Part shown: in pieces, positions 53,964-64,000 of the stretch
How the letters are laid out: every line of letters begins with the position of its first letter
Position numbering within the stretch: the stretch's first letter is position 1
Source: Thuidium tamariscinum
Taxonomy: Eukaryota; Streptophyta; Bryopsida; Hypnales; Thuidiaceae
Assembly: GCA_947034885.2 (NCBI GenBank)
Contig: OX344753.2
Span: 25,870,347 to 25,934,346, forward strand
DNA length: 64,000 nt
Reading direction: 5' to 3'
Made by a program: the position numbers and the translations under genes
Notes under the pieces: model-generated
Told to the model about the DNA's origin: nothing
The model's input: the letters and a program-made list of their open reading frames with translations, nothing else
Databases searched by the model: none

Positions 53964-55609
53964 GGTAATTTAGTCTAGCTTAATACATTATAGCCATCAT
54001 ATTGTCTGCCATGTAAAGATTCTTTTCTAGTCGTCGGTTCCGTTCGTAGTGTCGAAATTAGTCATTATTAAATTCTTTAAGTATGAAGTATCTTTCGTCA
54101 GTGCTATTGCTTTAGATCCTGTCTATCTTTCTCTGAAAGAAACATTTGTATAGATCTCGATGGGATGACTCCCTAGGATGAAATGGATATGAGTTTTACA
54201 TAACCAATTTTCTTTCTCAACCAAATCCTTTGTGGAATTGTTGCATACCGGTATTTTGCTCGTCTTTGTACAAATATATTCCTTACCTTAGTTTCATCTG
54301 TAAAAGAAATTGCTTTTTTAGATTCAAGCATTACTTGGGCGGATGAGAAGTTATTTGTACCAAACAGGTCACCCCGAGCACCCTGCTCATCATCCAGAAT
54401 ATGGACTTGGGGACTGACGGCTCTTGCAGATTTTATTAGTCTCTTTGATTATGATGTGTGTCTTGCTTTGGTAGCTAGAGTAATTATAAGGAGATTCTTT
54501 GGAACGACTGCCAAGGAGGGTGGCCTTCACAAGAAAGTCGCACACCAATTTCAGCAATCACAACACCTAAAGGCCGACGTCTGCCCAGCGCTCATCTTCT
54601 GAGCTTCAGGTTCTTGCAATGCCATTCTCAGAGTCTCTGTTGCTTAACATTGAAGGAAGATTCTTCTACATTTAAGGAAGACAAGTTCTTTGTCTTGCAA
54701 TCTCTGTTTTAAGCCTAGACTGTTTCCAAGCGTTAGGGATGAGGGATGTAGGTTTGCATCAGTGTAAACATAATTCCTTTTTGCCAATTGTCTTTGAAAA
54801 TTTAGTTTCATAACCTTGTCTGTTGCAGTCGCTTCGCGCACTGCTCTTGAGGTCGGCGGAGCAGTTTCCGTGACACTCTAATCTCCATTGGATCCTTCCA
54901 CTTTACACTAGTGAAGGGATCAAGTGGAAATGTACCATGGATTCCTGCAGTACTCCGATACTTGAGTTTTGTTCCATTTGCCCCCTCGCTATTTCTGTAG
55001 AAGAATCTCCTTTCCTGTTACGGAGTACTTTTTTAAGTGAATTCAATCGTTATATTACTACTTGCATTGTTGTGCACACTGCATACACCTTAATCCAATC
55101 AGCGTCCCCCCACTTGGACAATTTAACAGATTATCATGCTACCTCTGATGACTCTGCTTGTTATGCAGGCATATAGATTTCTTGATGTCTTATGAGACAA
55201 GGATTTCTTTGATGTCTTGTGAGCTCTCATCTATTTTTGCTGCAAGACTCCAAGTATTTGATATCAGCAATATTTCAGTATCTGATATCAGCAATTTAGT
55301 GTTAAAGAGCAATCCCCGACATTTCTGCAACATTTCCATGGCAAATCAGAATATATTTCTACCATGAACTATATTGGAGAACCTAAATGTAGAAATGACA
55401 ACATATCCACCAATGGTAGCAAAAAATTTAGTGGTATCGGCAACAGATTCATCTTGGGTTGAAGAAGTTGCTCATTGTGAGCACTGTAGCTTTCTAGAGC
55501 TTCATTGTATCCAATCATATCATATAGTCAATTCATTAGAAAGCATTTGAAAATCTTCTTTTAGAAGTCTACTACTTAATGTTTAAATGCCTGTAATGGC
55601 CACATGAGG
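53964..55609 (+). other. 3' region of COG3, no further gene seen
   Basis: Moderate composition continues to about 55.4 kb. A donor-like GAG/GTAATT overlaps the end of the stop codon and an acceptor-like TTGCAG lies at about 54,824-54,829, so a 3' untranslated intron is conceivable but unproven. A direct repeat of GATATCAGCAAT occurs at about 55,260-55,292. No frame here resembles a protein. Confidence 0.45.
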
Positions 55610-55839
55610 GTTGCTATTATATGAGCATAAAAGTGTGAGCCTATGAGCCTAGAAGACTATACATCTATGATATAAGTGTCTATATTATAGTAACCTTCTA
55701 TGTTAATAGTATATATATGCTATAAGCACCTATATTATAGGTGTTTATGTTATAAACACCTTCAAATGGTTGCATATACATACTTATCTATATGCTCAAG
55801 GCTCACATGCTCACACTTTCATGCTCACATACTAGCACC
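55610..55839. repeat. Inverted-repeat element with GTGAGC units
   Basis: The left arm (TATGAGCATAAAAGTGTGAGC and following) pairs with the right arm (GCTCACACTTTCATGCTCACA). Both arms are built of GTGAGC/ATGAGC units like those at 3,968-4,770. The middle is TATAAGCACCTATATTATAGG-type palindromic AT-rich DNA. It is probably a shorter member of the same MITE-like family. Confidence 0.7.
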
Positions 55840-56866
55840 ATTGATGGTCACATTCGTATCTTTAGGAGTTGAAAGAATTGTTGAAGTTTTAAGGAAGACA
55901 AAGAATATAATAGAGAAAAGAATTCATGCATTACACTTCTAAAAGGTAAAAAGGTAAAAACATATTTGAAAGTTATTAATCAATATATATCTTTAGAAAA
56001 TTTTTAATTCTTTTGGCTATTTCAAGGAATTATAGATCTTGATTTTGTAAGATACAACAAATTAGAGCTCAAAGTAAGATGAGTCTTTTTTAGGTAGAAT
56101 TGATTATAGAATCTTAGAGAAAGCTAAGTCTTTGTCATTTCTACAAAGTTTGGTTTCAATCCAAGTCATAGATTAGAAGAGTATAACATAAAAAAGAAAG
56201 GTATTACAAAGAAATCCCATGTTTTGGCAAAGTTGAAATTGTGCTTAAACTAGCTCTTTTGGACACATAATACTCTAGCAAGTTGGCTTCCTACACACAT
56301 TCTCAAAGTAACCAAGTTCCACATGCATGAAAATTAGTCTCGTGTTTTTAGGACCAAAAATGAATGAGAAAATAGGAAAAAATTTGAAAAAAAAGGCTCA
56401 AATCTTAAGTGCAACTTGTGTATTGTAGTAGTTGTTACTAGACACAAAGAAAGAAGAAGTAAAAAACACATGCCTCCACCTCATTGGCCAAAGTTTTCTA
56501 TATGATGACTCTTTATCACTAAACCACACATTTAAGAAATTTTTGTAAATTCAATAGTGAATCTTTCTCTACATTTGAATGCACCTTTTTGTATTTAACT
56601 TTATTTTCTTCAAATTGCGTCCAAGTTCAAGTGACTCTTTACATTCCTAAGTTCAAAATTGGCTATCCTAAAAATGAATCAACCCAATTTGAATTGCTAG
56701 GAATTGATTGGATTGTAAAATCTTTTAGCTTAGAATATAGGATTCAAAGTATGTTACATAAACAAGAACATTAATGTTCAATTGGATATTTGGAGACTAA
56801 AAAATTTGAATAAAGGTAATTTGAAAAAAATTGGAATCAATAAAGAAAATCATTGTACATTACTCT
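55840..56866. other. AT-rich intergenic DNA, nothing recognised
   Basis: No credible coding frame or terminal repeat. Confidence 0.45.
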
Positions 56867-56900
56867 CCCTCTATCCTAAATAAGTGTCTTTATTCAATAC
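56867..56900 (+). repeat. Isolated Stowaway/mariner-like terminus
   Basis: TACTCTCCCTCTATCCTAAATAAGTGTC-type sequence matches the terminus class of the elements at 32,450 and 34,577. A possible partner is GAGGGAG near 57,948, but pairing there is weak, so the element's extent is left open. Confidence 0.5.
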
Positions 56901-58384
56901 TCATGTTTTTTTACAACAATTTCATTGATCATACAGTAAAATGCATAATTCAAAGGTTTTTAGTTTATAAAATGCCAATAAATAAAGAACATTATACTAG
57001 TTCATTATGATCTAAATCAAATTGGATCACCAAAAGCCTTTGGACAATCTATTGAAAACACTAATAAAAACATGAATTTTGAATGGGAAAACTTCTTTTG
57101 GGACCAAAGAAATATAAATCATTGGATTATAAAAACCTTATCTTGATTTTGGTTTTCCAAAGTGTTAAAAAAAATTGTATATTCCAAACCTTTAACAATA
57201 TTTATTCAACCCTAAACCTAATCCAAATACCATTTGGATAAAAACTATATTCACTTGAAAAGGATTATGTTTCTACACATCATGTTATATAATGATTTCA
57301 ACACAAATTAGTTTAAAATTGACTTCTTTGTAACCTATTAGAATTTTCAATTATTTGAGAAGTAAATGTTATTGATACGTATTCTACCTATATTCCAAAA
57401 AACTACACAAAAGAATACCCTAAAATTCATCCCAAAGTGGGTGGACCCTAAATGAAGGCAAGTGGTTCATAGCAAGGCTCCTCTAGTAAATTGTTCACAA
57501 ATAACGATAAAAATATCCTTCATATTTTGGGGTGCCTAATTTTATATTTGCACACATCTTTTAACCTCAAAGGACCAAAAGGATATAATTTAAATTTTCA
57601 ATGACAAATTCTTAGTGGGGTGAAACAAACCTCAATATTTTATAAACTAGAATCTTGCATAGCAACAAATTTATATACTTGTTGCATTGTTTGATTTTCT
57701 AAATTTGAATGTGAGAAGTATCTAAAATTTTATTTGGAAAATGTAATTTAGTAGGAAAAGGGAGCAAATATAATGTTTTTTCAATGAATGGAGTAGTAGA
57801 GATGGAAAAAAAATTCTTGGAGATTTTTAGTCTTTATTCTTTACAAAAAAAAAGATTTGAAGAAAAAATTTTCAAATTTTTATTTTAATCAATTTGAAAA
57901 ATAAAAGGTTTGATCTACTCCTTTTGTTTGAAAATATGTACAAATATGAGGGAGTTTTTTATTTTTCAAACTTTTAATTAAAAAAATAATACAATTGCCT
58001 TATATTCCAAGACAAATTTTTTTTGAGGGGGGGAGGGGGTAAAAAAGAATTATTCATCTTCTTATAAAGCTTTTTCTTCAAAATCTGCATTTTTTTTACC
58101 TATGAAGTTGATCATCCATAGTTGTCATAATCTAAAAATCCAACTATCAAAGTTTTTCACAATTAATTTCATGTATATTAGGCAAATTAGTCTTTACTTT
58201 TGTCTGGTTGAAATTAAAAATTTCAACATTTATGTGCAAAAAAAATCAAAATAGCAAAATTCATTAAAAAACCTCATTGTCAAAAGTTGTTGGGCCTTGA
58301 GGGATTAACTAATTTGAGGTCTCTCATTCCAAATTTGATTTTCCATGGTAGATACTAAAATCTTGTATTCTTCCTTTAATAATC
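56901..58384. other. AT-rich intergenic DNA, no gene seen
   Basis: Only short Lys/Asn/Phe-rich frames. A G-run (about 58,026-58,038) and several A- and T-runs are present. Possibly the interior of a decayed Stowaway-like element beginning at 56,867. Confidence 0.4.
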
Positions 58385-58940
58385 TCTTTTCTAGCTATCA
58401 ACTTTTAAAGTACTTACCAAAATTCATCACTATCTAGAACTATAGGCATCACCACTTGATATACATCTCAATAATCATCATGTACCTATGTGGATGGAAC
58501 TATTTTTGAACTTCACTACAAGAGAAAGGGGTATTTTAAGTATAGTCCTCGAGATAATATTTAAAGTAATGACCTTTTTAAGAGATTTTAAGTAAGAAAT
58601 AAGTGTCTTTCTAATAAAATTTTATTAGAAAGACACTTTTTTCTTACTTAAAATCTCTTAAAAAGGTCATTACTTTAAATATTATCTCGAGGACTATACT
58701 TAAAACACCCCTTTCTCTTGTAGTGCTTCTATAAAAAAAAACTTGACCCTACATAGCTTTTGCATATTGTATCTAAATGTAATGTTTTTAGTGTATTGGA
58801 ACCTCTTTTTAGTTGCCAACAAGAAAATGTGAAAATTTGACCAATCTAACTAAAGTAACTAGACATAGTAGTAAAAATGACAGTGTTGTCAAAATATTTT
58901 TGAGTTTTACCATCTATTTTCCTTCAATTTCCAAGTTGAA
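58385..58940 (+). repeat. Dispersed repeat, copy C, interrupted by a CACTA MITE
   Basis: It aligns with 31,900-32,330 on both sides of the insertion: TATACATCTC, ACTATTTTTGAA then AAAAAAAACTT, CTTTTGCATA, AATGTTTTTAGTG, TTGCCAACAAGAAAATGTGA, AATTTGACCAAT. The uninterrupted copy A gives the pre-insertion state. Confidence 0.7.
58514..58725. mobile_element. 212-bp CACTA MITE, near-perfect palindrome
   Basis: Termini are CACTACAAGAGAAAGGGGT and its complement, save one base, with the 3-bp duplication CTT at 58,511-58,513 and 58,726-58,728. The two arms of about 106 bp pair with only about two mismatches and no loop to speak of (centre AAAATTTT). Such an intact fold suggests recent insertion. 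The host repeat is uninterrupted at 31,900-32,330. If transcribed it would make a long, nearly perfect hairpin suited to Dicer processing; that is inference. Confidence 0.95.
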
Positions 58941-59191
58941 CTAGGTTTCTTGATTGCAAGCTCATTTTTTCTTGATTTCTTAAAATTCTAAATATAAATT
59001 TTATAGATTTTTTCACTTGTTTTTTCTTAAAGTTTTTAAATTACAATCAAGCGGGTTTTCCAAATTCTTCTAGCAAACAATGAACTAACCAACAATTTTT
59101 TTCAAATATTGATATGCACCCATTGTTGAATAGTGCTTTCGACCAAAATATGCAAACGTTCATTCATTCTTTGTCAAAGATTAGTCAGTCA

Positions 59192-59449
59192 CATTAGGAA
59201 AAATTTCAGCCCCAAAAGAGGCTGTTAAGAATTCATTTTTAGCACCCCCATGGTGCAAATAGCAAAAGAGATTAATTAATTTTTTTAATTATTAAAAATT
59301 AACAATCTGATGTGGCGCTGACGTGGCACCAATAATGCCACATCAGATCTTAAATTTTTTAAATAAAATGTATTTTTTATTTTTTTTGTAATTGCACCAC
59401 AAGGGTGCAAAACTTGCAACCTTTTTCAAGGCTAAAATTTTTCCTAATG
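59192..59449. repeat. Inverted-repeat MITE-like element with inner palindrome
   Basis: CATTAGGAAAAATTTCAGCC at the left pairs with GGCTAAAATTTTTCCTAATG at the right, with one mismatch in 20. Further inward, GCACCCCCATGGTGCAA and TTGCACCACAAGGGTGC, and CTGATGTGGC and GCCACATCAG (59,317-59,350), also pair. The length is 258 bp. No clear target duplication, so the superfamily is undetermined. Confidence 0.75.
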
Positions 59450-59518
59450 AGTACTACAAGATCAAAATTAGCTAGTAATTGATCTCACTTGATACCAAAT
59501 TAGTGGCTTAGTGGGACA

Positions 59519-59683
59519 TGTAACATAGTTTAACGAAACATGTGTAACTACGTGAAGTTTGTATATATATATCGAAGCAATTGCTCATTCCATGTATGCA
59601 ATCAAAGCAAGCTTGTTTGCATCATGAATTACTAGCTTGAGTATTTGGTTTATAGCTTATCAATCAGTAGTTTTAATTCTATA
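59519..59683 (+). repeat. 5' LTR of the Copia-type element
   Basis: It runs from TGTAACATAG to TCTATA just before the primer-binding site, and is shared with 61,850-62,010: GCAATTGCTCA.TCCATGTATG, AATCAAAGCAAGCTT.TTTGCATCAT, ACTTGGTTTA-like. Both repeats begin TGTA; the 3' copy ends CTACA where this one ends CTATA, a C-to-T change. Confidence 0.8.
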
Positions 59684-59695
59684 TGGTATTAGAGT
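59684..59695 (+). promoter_or_regulatory. Primer-binding site (initiator tRNA-Met type), mutated
   Basis: TGGTATTAGAGT directly follows the 5' LTR. The canonical plant Copia site is TGGTATCAGAGC; both differences here are C to T. Confidence 0.75.
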
Positions 59696-59699
59696 ACGA

Positions 59700-61849
59700 A
59701 GAATGTAGCTAGCAAATTACATAGAAGAGTGATAAAATTGGTAGAAAATTCAAGTCTAGCATTTAGGGAGGGCAATAAGCTAAATGGCTTATCAAATTAT
59801 TATGTTTGGGCCTTTAAAATAAGGGCAGTACTAAGAGTAGAAGGCTTTTAGGCCATCACTAAAGAAGAATAAATACATGCCATATTTCTAGTGACAATAG
59901 ATGGAGAGGCATTAACTCAAGTATAGCTAAAAAAAAAAAGTACAAAGATGTAGGTTGTTTTTACTTTTGGTCTCTAACAGCCTTGTTGACTAAATTGCAA
60001 AACATGTGGACCTAGATGTGATATAGAAAGCGTTGAAGGACGTGTTCAACTCGAGCGATCCATCTTAAATTCTTATGTTGATGGGGTAGCTTCAAACACT
60101 GAAGATGATAGAAGGAAGCTCAATTGAAGAATACCTCAAGAAGTCCCCAAAAGCTCAAAAATTGCTTAAATAACATAGAAAACTAATTGACAAATAAAAA
60201 TGTTAATTACATCAAGATGAGTGGGCTTCTAAAGCTATTTGAGAGTATAATTCAAACACTCACTCACTTAGATCCTCACATGTCATTTGAAATATTGAGC
60301 ACTAGCTCGCTCTTTGAATTACACAAACAATGTTGAAATCAACAATTAGGGAATGAAGAAGCTCTAGCAACCAATTTTGGAAGCAAGTTACAACCTAGAA
60401 CTTTGGCGGACGATGAAGGCGGCACTCACTTAGAAGAAGGCACAAAAATCTAGATAGAGGGCCATATGGGATGCCATGTCTTCATTTGGACCATTCAGCA
60501 TTTCAACACCTCTACAAGTAAGCTATAATTGTTGCTTACCTTGTCATATTGTTAGAAATTGTACACAACCATACAACACCTACTTGTATTTAGAAAAAGA
60601 CTCATCAAAAGGCATTGAATATGCCAATTGTTTAAAGTTTCTTGATCAGCAACTAGTTCATTATAGATATGATCTTTATTACTATTGGGGCAATGGTCCG
60701 TGGTACCTGGTAGTGGAGCAAGTAATCACGTAGCTATCAATTATCTTAAATTGGATTATTCTCCCAACACCTCTGATGTAGAGATTAATGAGATTAAAAT
60801 TGGAAGAGGGGAATTTCACCTAGTAATAGGTTTTAGCTGAGCCACTATAAAGATAGAGTTTGGTGAAATAAAATTGAAATATGTTAAATGTGTACCTAGC
60901 TTGAAGAAAAATCTAGTGCCAGTTGGAATTATAGCAAATGTTAGTCATCAAGAAATATTTTCAAGTCAACAAATCAACAATGCTAGATTATTGACGCTCC
61001 TTGTTATATCATAGCATCCAAACAAAGAAATGCGTCAATAGATCGTACTATTTTGGTAATCAACTAAAGGCCCTATCTAAAAAAATAGACAATGTTTTAG
61101 TACTCTAGCTAGCACCAAAAAATGGGTCAATTAAGCTATGCTAGGCTGAGTCATTTATCCAAAAAATTTAACATCATTGGTCTAGCTGAAATTACATCAA
61201 AGAGAAAAATTTGTCACTATTGCCTTGTAGGATGTCAACATAGGAAGAGCTTCCCACAAAAATCTGAAACCAAAGCCAACAAATTTGGAGAAAGAATACA
61301 TTCAAACCTCATGGATTTGATGAAAGAACCATCCTTTGGAGGATTTCAATATGTATTGGTTTTCATTGACAACTTCTTGTGAAAGAATTGGGCCTACTTG
61401 TGAAGGATAAAACCAAACTCTATCCTAGTTCTACACGTTCAAAATCAAAAGAGAAACTAGAAATAAAATATAAATACTATCTTCACATAGGGGGGAGAAT
61501 ATACCTCAAATGAATTTTCAAACTTTTGCATAAGTTAGGGAATCCAATGGGAGTTGACACAAGCTAACACCTCACAATAAAATGGCATATTAGAAAGAAT
61601 AAATCACACATTGATGGAGCAAGCACAAAGCATCTCAAAGGATTGCAAGTTGTTGATATATCTTTGGATAGAAGTAGTGTTGCATACCAACTTCTTGATA
61701 AATGAAAGCCCTATAAGGGCAAATTTTGGTGAGACTCTATAAACCAAATATTCAAGTATAAGACTTGACGTATCAGATCTTATGATATTCACATGTGTTG
61801 CATATCTCCATGCAACCAAAAAGAATAAAAAGAAACTAGATGGCAGACT
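59700..61849 (+). pseudogene. Broken gag-protease-integrase region of the Copia element
   Basis: Remnants in order: a gag N-terminal domain near 59,760-59,860 (KLNG..NYYVWAFKIRAVLR type, followed by stops); a zinc knuckle near 60,520-60,570 (CCLPCHIVRNC context, first Cys lost); a protease site near 60,702-60,733 where SGASNHVA is readable in a shifted frame and the catalytic Asp is replaced by Gly; a GAG-pre-integrase stretch at 61,122-61,382 (LSHLSKKF, CHYCLVGCQHRKSF, FGERIHSNLMDLMKEPSFGG, with Asn in place of the expected integrase Asp); and a further integrase fragment at about 61,480-61,740 with several stops. The polymerase region is missing. Confidence 0.8.
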
Positions 61850-62010
61850 TGTAGCATAGTTTAAGAAGGCTTATGTAACTATTTCAAGTTTGTGAATATC
61901 TGAGCAATTGCTCACTCCATGTATGGAATCAAAGCAAGCTTATTTGCATCATAAACTATTAGTCCAAGTACTTGGTTTACAAATTATCATTTAGTAGATT
62001 TAATTCTACA
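61850..62010 (+). repeat. 3' LTR of the Copia-type element
   Basis: Starts TGTAGCATAG and ends TCTACA; diverged from the 5' LTR by scattered substitutions and small indels, so insertion is not recent. Confidence 0.8.
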
Positions 62011-63811
62011 CCCATTCCATAAGTTCAACACCATCTTGAATTCTAATGGAGTCTATAGTAGTGCAATGAGTCAATTGTTGAGGTTGTTTTATTCCCCCTT
62101 TTTTATCCCTCGAAAAAATGTAAGACCTTTCTCTTTACAATACATGATATAATTTGCAAATTATGAGTTCATATTTGCAATCAAAGGACCTGAATTACCT
62201 ATAAAAGTTGTTAACATTAGAATTAACACGGCACAAAATAGGAAGTCCTTTTTTTTTACTTTCACCCTTTGTTGGGCCTCTGCAATCAGCTCGTTGCACG
62301 ACTTTAGACTTGACCTTGAATTTTTATTTTTTTTTACACAAATGAAACGGAATTTCATTGCAAGGTGACCTTGAATTCTCGACCCATCCAAAGACCGGTA
62401 AAAAACCGAATGGAAGGCTCTGTAAAATCACCGCTGATTAAGTTCAGTCAGTTGTCAGTAACTTACCGGTAGACACAAAAGCAGTGATTATTTTCAAGTA
62501 AGTTAAATTTCCCAATGTCAGTCAATGGGGGATCTTTTTCATTTGCCCTTTTTTTCTTTTCCACGTATGAAAGCTTCTTGCATTAATGACGGTGCTCTTT
62601 AAATGCCACAACACTATCATTAAAAGTAATCTGTTGAGTGAAGACCCTCCTAAGTTAGTTAATGAAGGCACTAGGAAGGAGACATTAATAACCAATATAA
62701 CAATGATGGCAAGCAGGTGGAACACTTCAATTATGCTGATTGCTGAATCAGTCTTCCGGGAGTAAGTTATTAATGAGAGTTAGTCTTTGACCTTCATGAG
62801 AATTAAATTCACAATTTTTTTTTCGTGGAATTCCACTTTTTGAAAAGAATGGAATGGAATTTCATTGCAAGGGAAAAAAACAACTTGAACTCCTACCTTA
62901 GATTCCTAACATAGTTTATTTTATTTTATTTTATTTTTTGAATAAATAGGGAAATCCATTGCATTAAAAAGTAACACTTCACAAAAGCCAAATCACAAGG
63001 TTGGACGAAGGAAAAGATGCCACATAACATGGTTTATCAATGAAGCAAGAGTACCTTTCGCAATCCTGAAAAAGGGCCCCCTACTATGAAGAGAATGATC
63101 TTATTTCAAAAGCCAATGAGTAGCTCATTCTTGGCCCCAAAGTGCCGATGATATTTGGCATCAGTTTAATAGCATCTAGTTACACCCTTTATTTGCCTAC
63201 AAGGATGGTGACTCCATTTTTTGGATCAATGAGGGCCCTCCTTTATCTATAGTAGCAATGTACATTAGACAATAATTGCCTCCGTTTAGAGAAAATTGAG
63301 GGCCCTCTTTTGTGTGGCTGTACTCAATTGTTCATTCTTCTTTTTGATCTTATTTCACTATGATTGTTTTCTGATGAGCCTCTAGGCTTAGCTACTTGTA
63401 TTTGGTTTCTATTAATACAATGTTTTGCCATTTGTTTTTTTTAAATGGTGTTATAGATGGCTCCTCAATCAATCCCAATTCTTGATTTAATCAACAAATC
63501 CCTCCCTAGAACCTAATAAAGCATAATACCTTCTCAACATAGATGGAGTACATTGCCTAGTTATCTAATGTTATATTGTTGCAATATTACTTATTAGCGT
63601 TATCCTAGTTATATCTAGATTAGATTTATAAAAAATAAGTATCCAAAATTTGAGAGTCTTTTGAATTCCATTTTTTTTGTACTAGTGTTTTTTAATATAA
63701 AAAGGGAATATTTTGAAATATTGGTATTCCTAAATTAACTGTTTTGTCCCAATTTTGTTATTTTATATCCAAAATATTTGATAGAACCTCTAGTAGAGAG
63801 TATAAGGTAGG
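62011..63811. other. Intergenic DNA with minor repeats, no gene seen
   Basis: GGAATTTCATTGCAAGG occurs at about 62,350 and again near 62,859, with a looser third copy near 62,950; a small dispersed repeat is likely. 63,008-63,120 resembles 40,865-41,000. CTATTAATACAATG near 63,410 looks like the 3' end of a transcript or retroelement. No credible coding frame. Confidence 0.45.
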
Positions 63812-64000
63812 AGGTCTATAAACCAACCATCTAAGGGTTGAAAATGAATTTTGGAGAGGTAAAACATCTTGAAGTATTTTTCAGTAAATTTTCCTTGAAA
63901 GACAAGTGGAATAGTCATCTAATCTAAACTGTTTCATATTCTTTCGAGCTTTGTGGAATTAGTTACAAATTTTTGAAGTTGAAAAAAAGTGGTCATTTGT
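63812..64000 (+). repeat. Dispersed repeat, partner at 34,835-35,005 (runs off window)
   Basis: Same-order matches with 34,835-35,005, including TATTTTTCAGTAA, GTTTCATATTCTTT, AGCTTTGTGGAATTAGTTA and TTTTTGAAGTTGAAA. The right boundary lies beyond the window. Confidence 0.75.

Larger units (their letters stand above)
59519..62010 (+). mobile_element. Degenerate, internally deleted Copia-type LTR retrotransposon
   Basis: Two direct terminal repeats of about 165 and 161 bp flank a 2.2-kb interior with gag, zinc knuckle, protease remnant and GAG-pre-integrase/integrase remnants in Ty1/Copia order. No reverse transcriptase or RNase H part is visible before the 3' repeat, so the element is about half the usual length. 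Many stops and shifts show it is inactive. A polypurine tract is not evident just before the 3' repeat, and the 5-bp flanks (GGACA, CCCAT) do not match, which suggests rearrangement or decay. Confidence 0.85.

Overview
The window is nuclear DNA of a land plant. Two intact genes have clear plant orthologues: a kinesin-13 on the minus strand and COG3, a Golgi tethering-complex subunit, on the plus strand. Both use the standard code and GT-AG introns. The introns are short, the exons and 5' regions are GC-richer, and very AT-rich DNA full of small transposon remnants surrounds them. This suggests a seed-free plant, perhaps a moss, but the lineage cannot be fixed from the sequence alone.

Layout. 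1-8,870: AT-rich intergenic DNA with a 1.7-kb non-autonomous CACTA element (5,760-7,455) built round a nested palindrome. 8,870-12,960: a GC-richer island with a decayed unknown gene (9,354-11,550), split by a 228-bp CACTA MITE. 13,000-18,600: repeats, including two TTAA-flanked elements. 19,208-26,976: the kinesin-13 gene (12 coding exons, 963 aa, ten 18-residue tandem repeats), with a CpG-rich 5' region to about 28.2 kb. 28.2-50.8 kb: a gene-free block of nested elements (TTAA-flanked, mariner/Stowaway-like, Harbinger-like) and older dispersed repeats. 50.85-53.96 kb: COG3 (two coding exons, 785 aa). 54-64 kb: 3' sequence, inverted repeats, a near-perfect 212-bp CACTA palindrome and a short degenerate Copia-type LTR element (59,519-62,010).

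The two genes do different jobs: microtubule depolymerisation at the cytoskeleton or Golgi, and retrograde tethering at the Golgi. They lie about 24 kb apart and nothing in the sequence links their regulation. Kinesin-13A of angiosperms has been reported at Golgi stacks, so a shared Golgi connection is possible but is only inference.

The most notable pattern is a set of elements with termini of the type CCCCTAAA...TTTAGGGG flanked by TTAA on both sides. Two are nested inside related repeats that also occur in the window without the insertion, and these empty copies carry one TTAA at the same point. That supports a true 4-bp TTAA target duplication. This is the piggyBac signature and is not one of the usual target-site signatures of plant DNA transposons.
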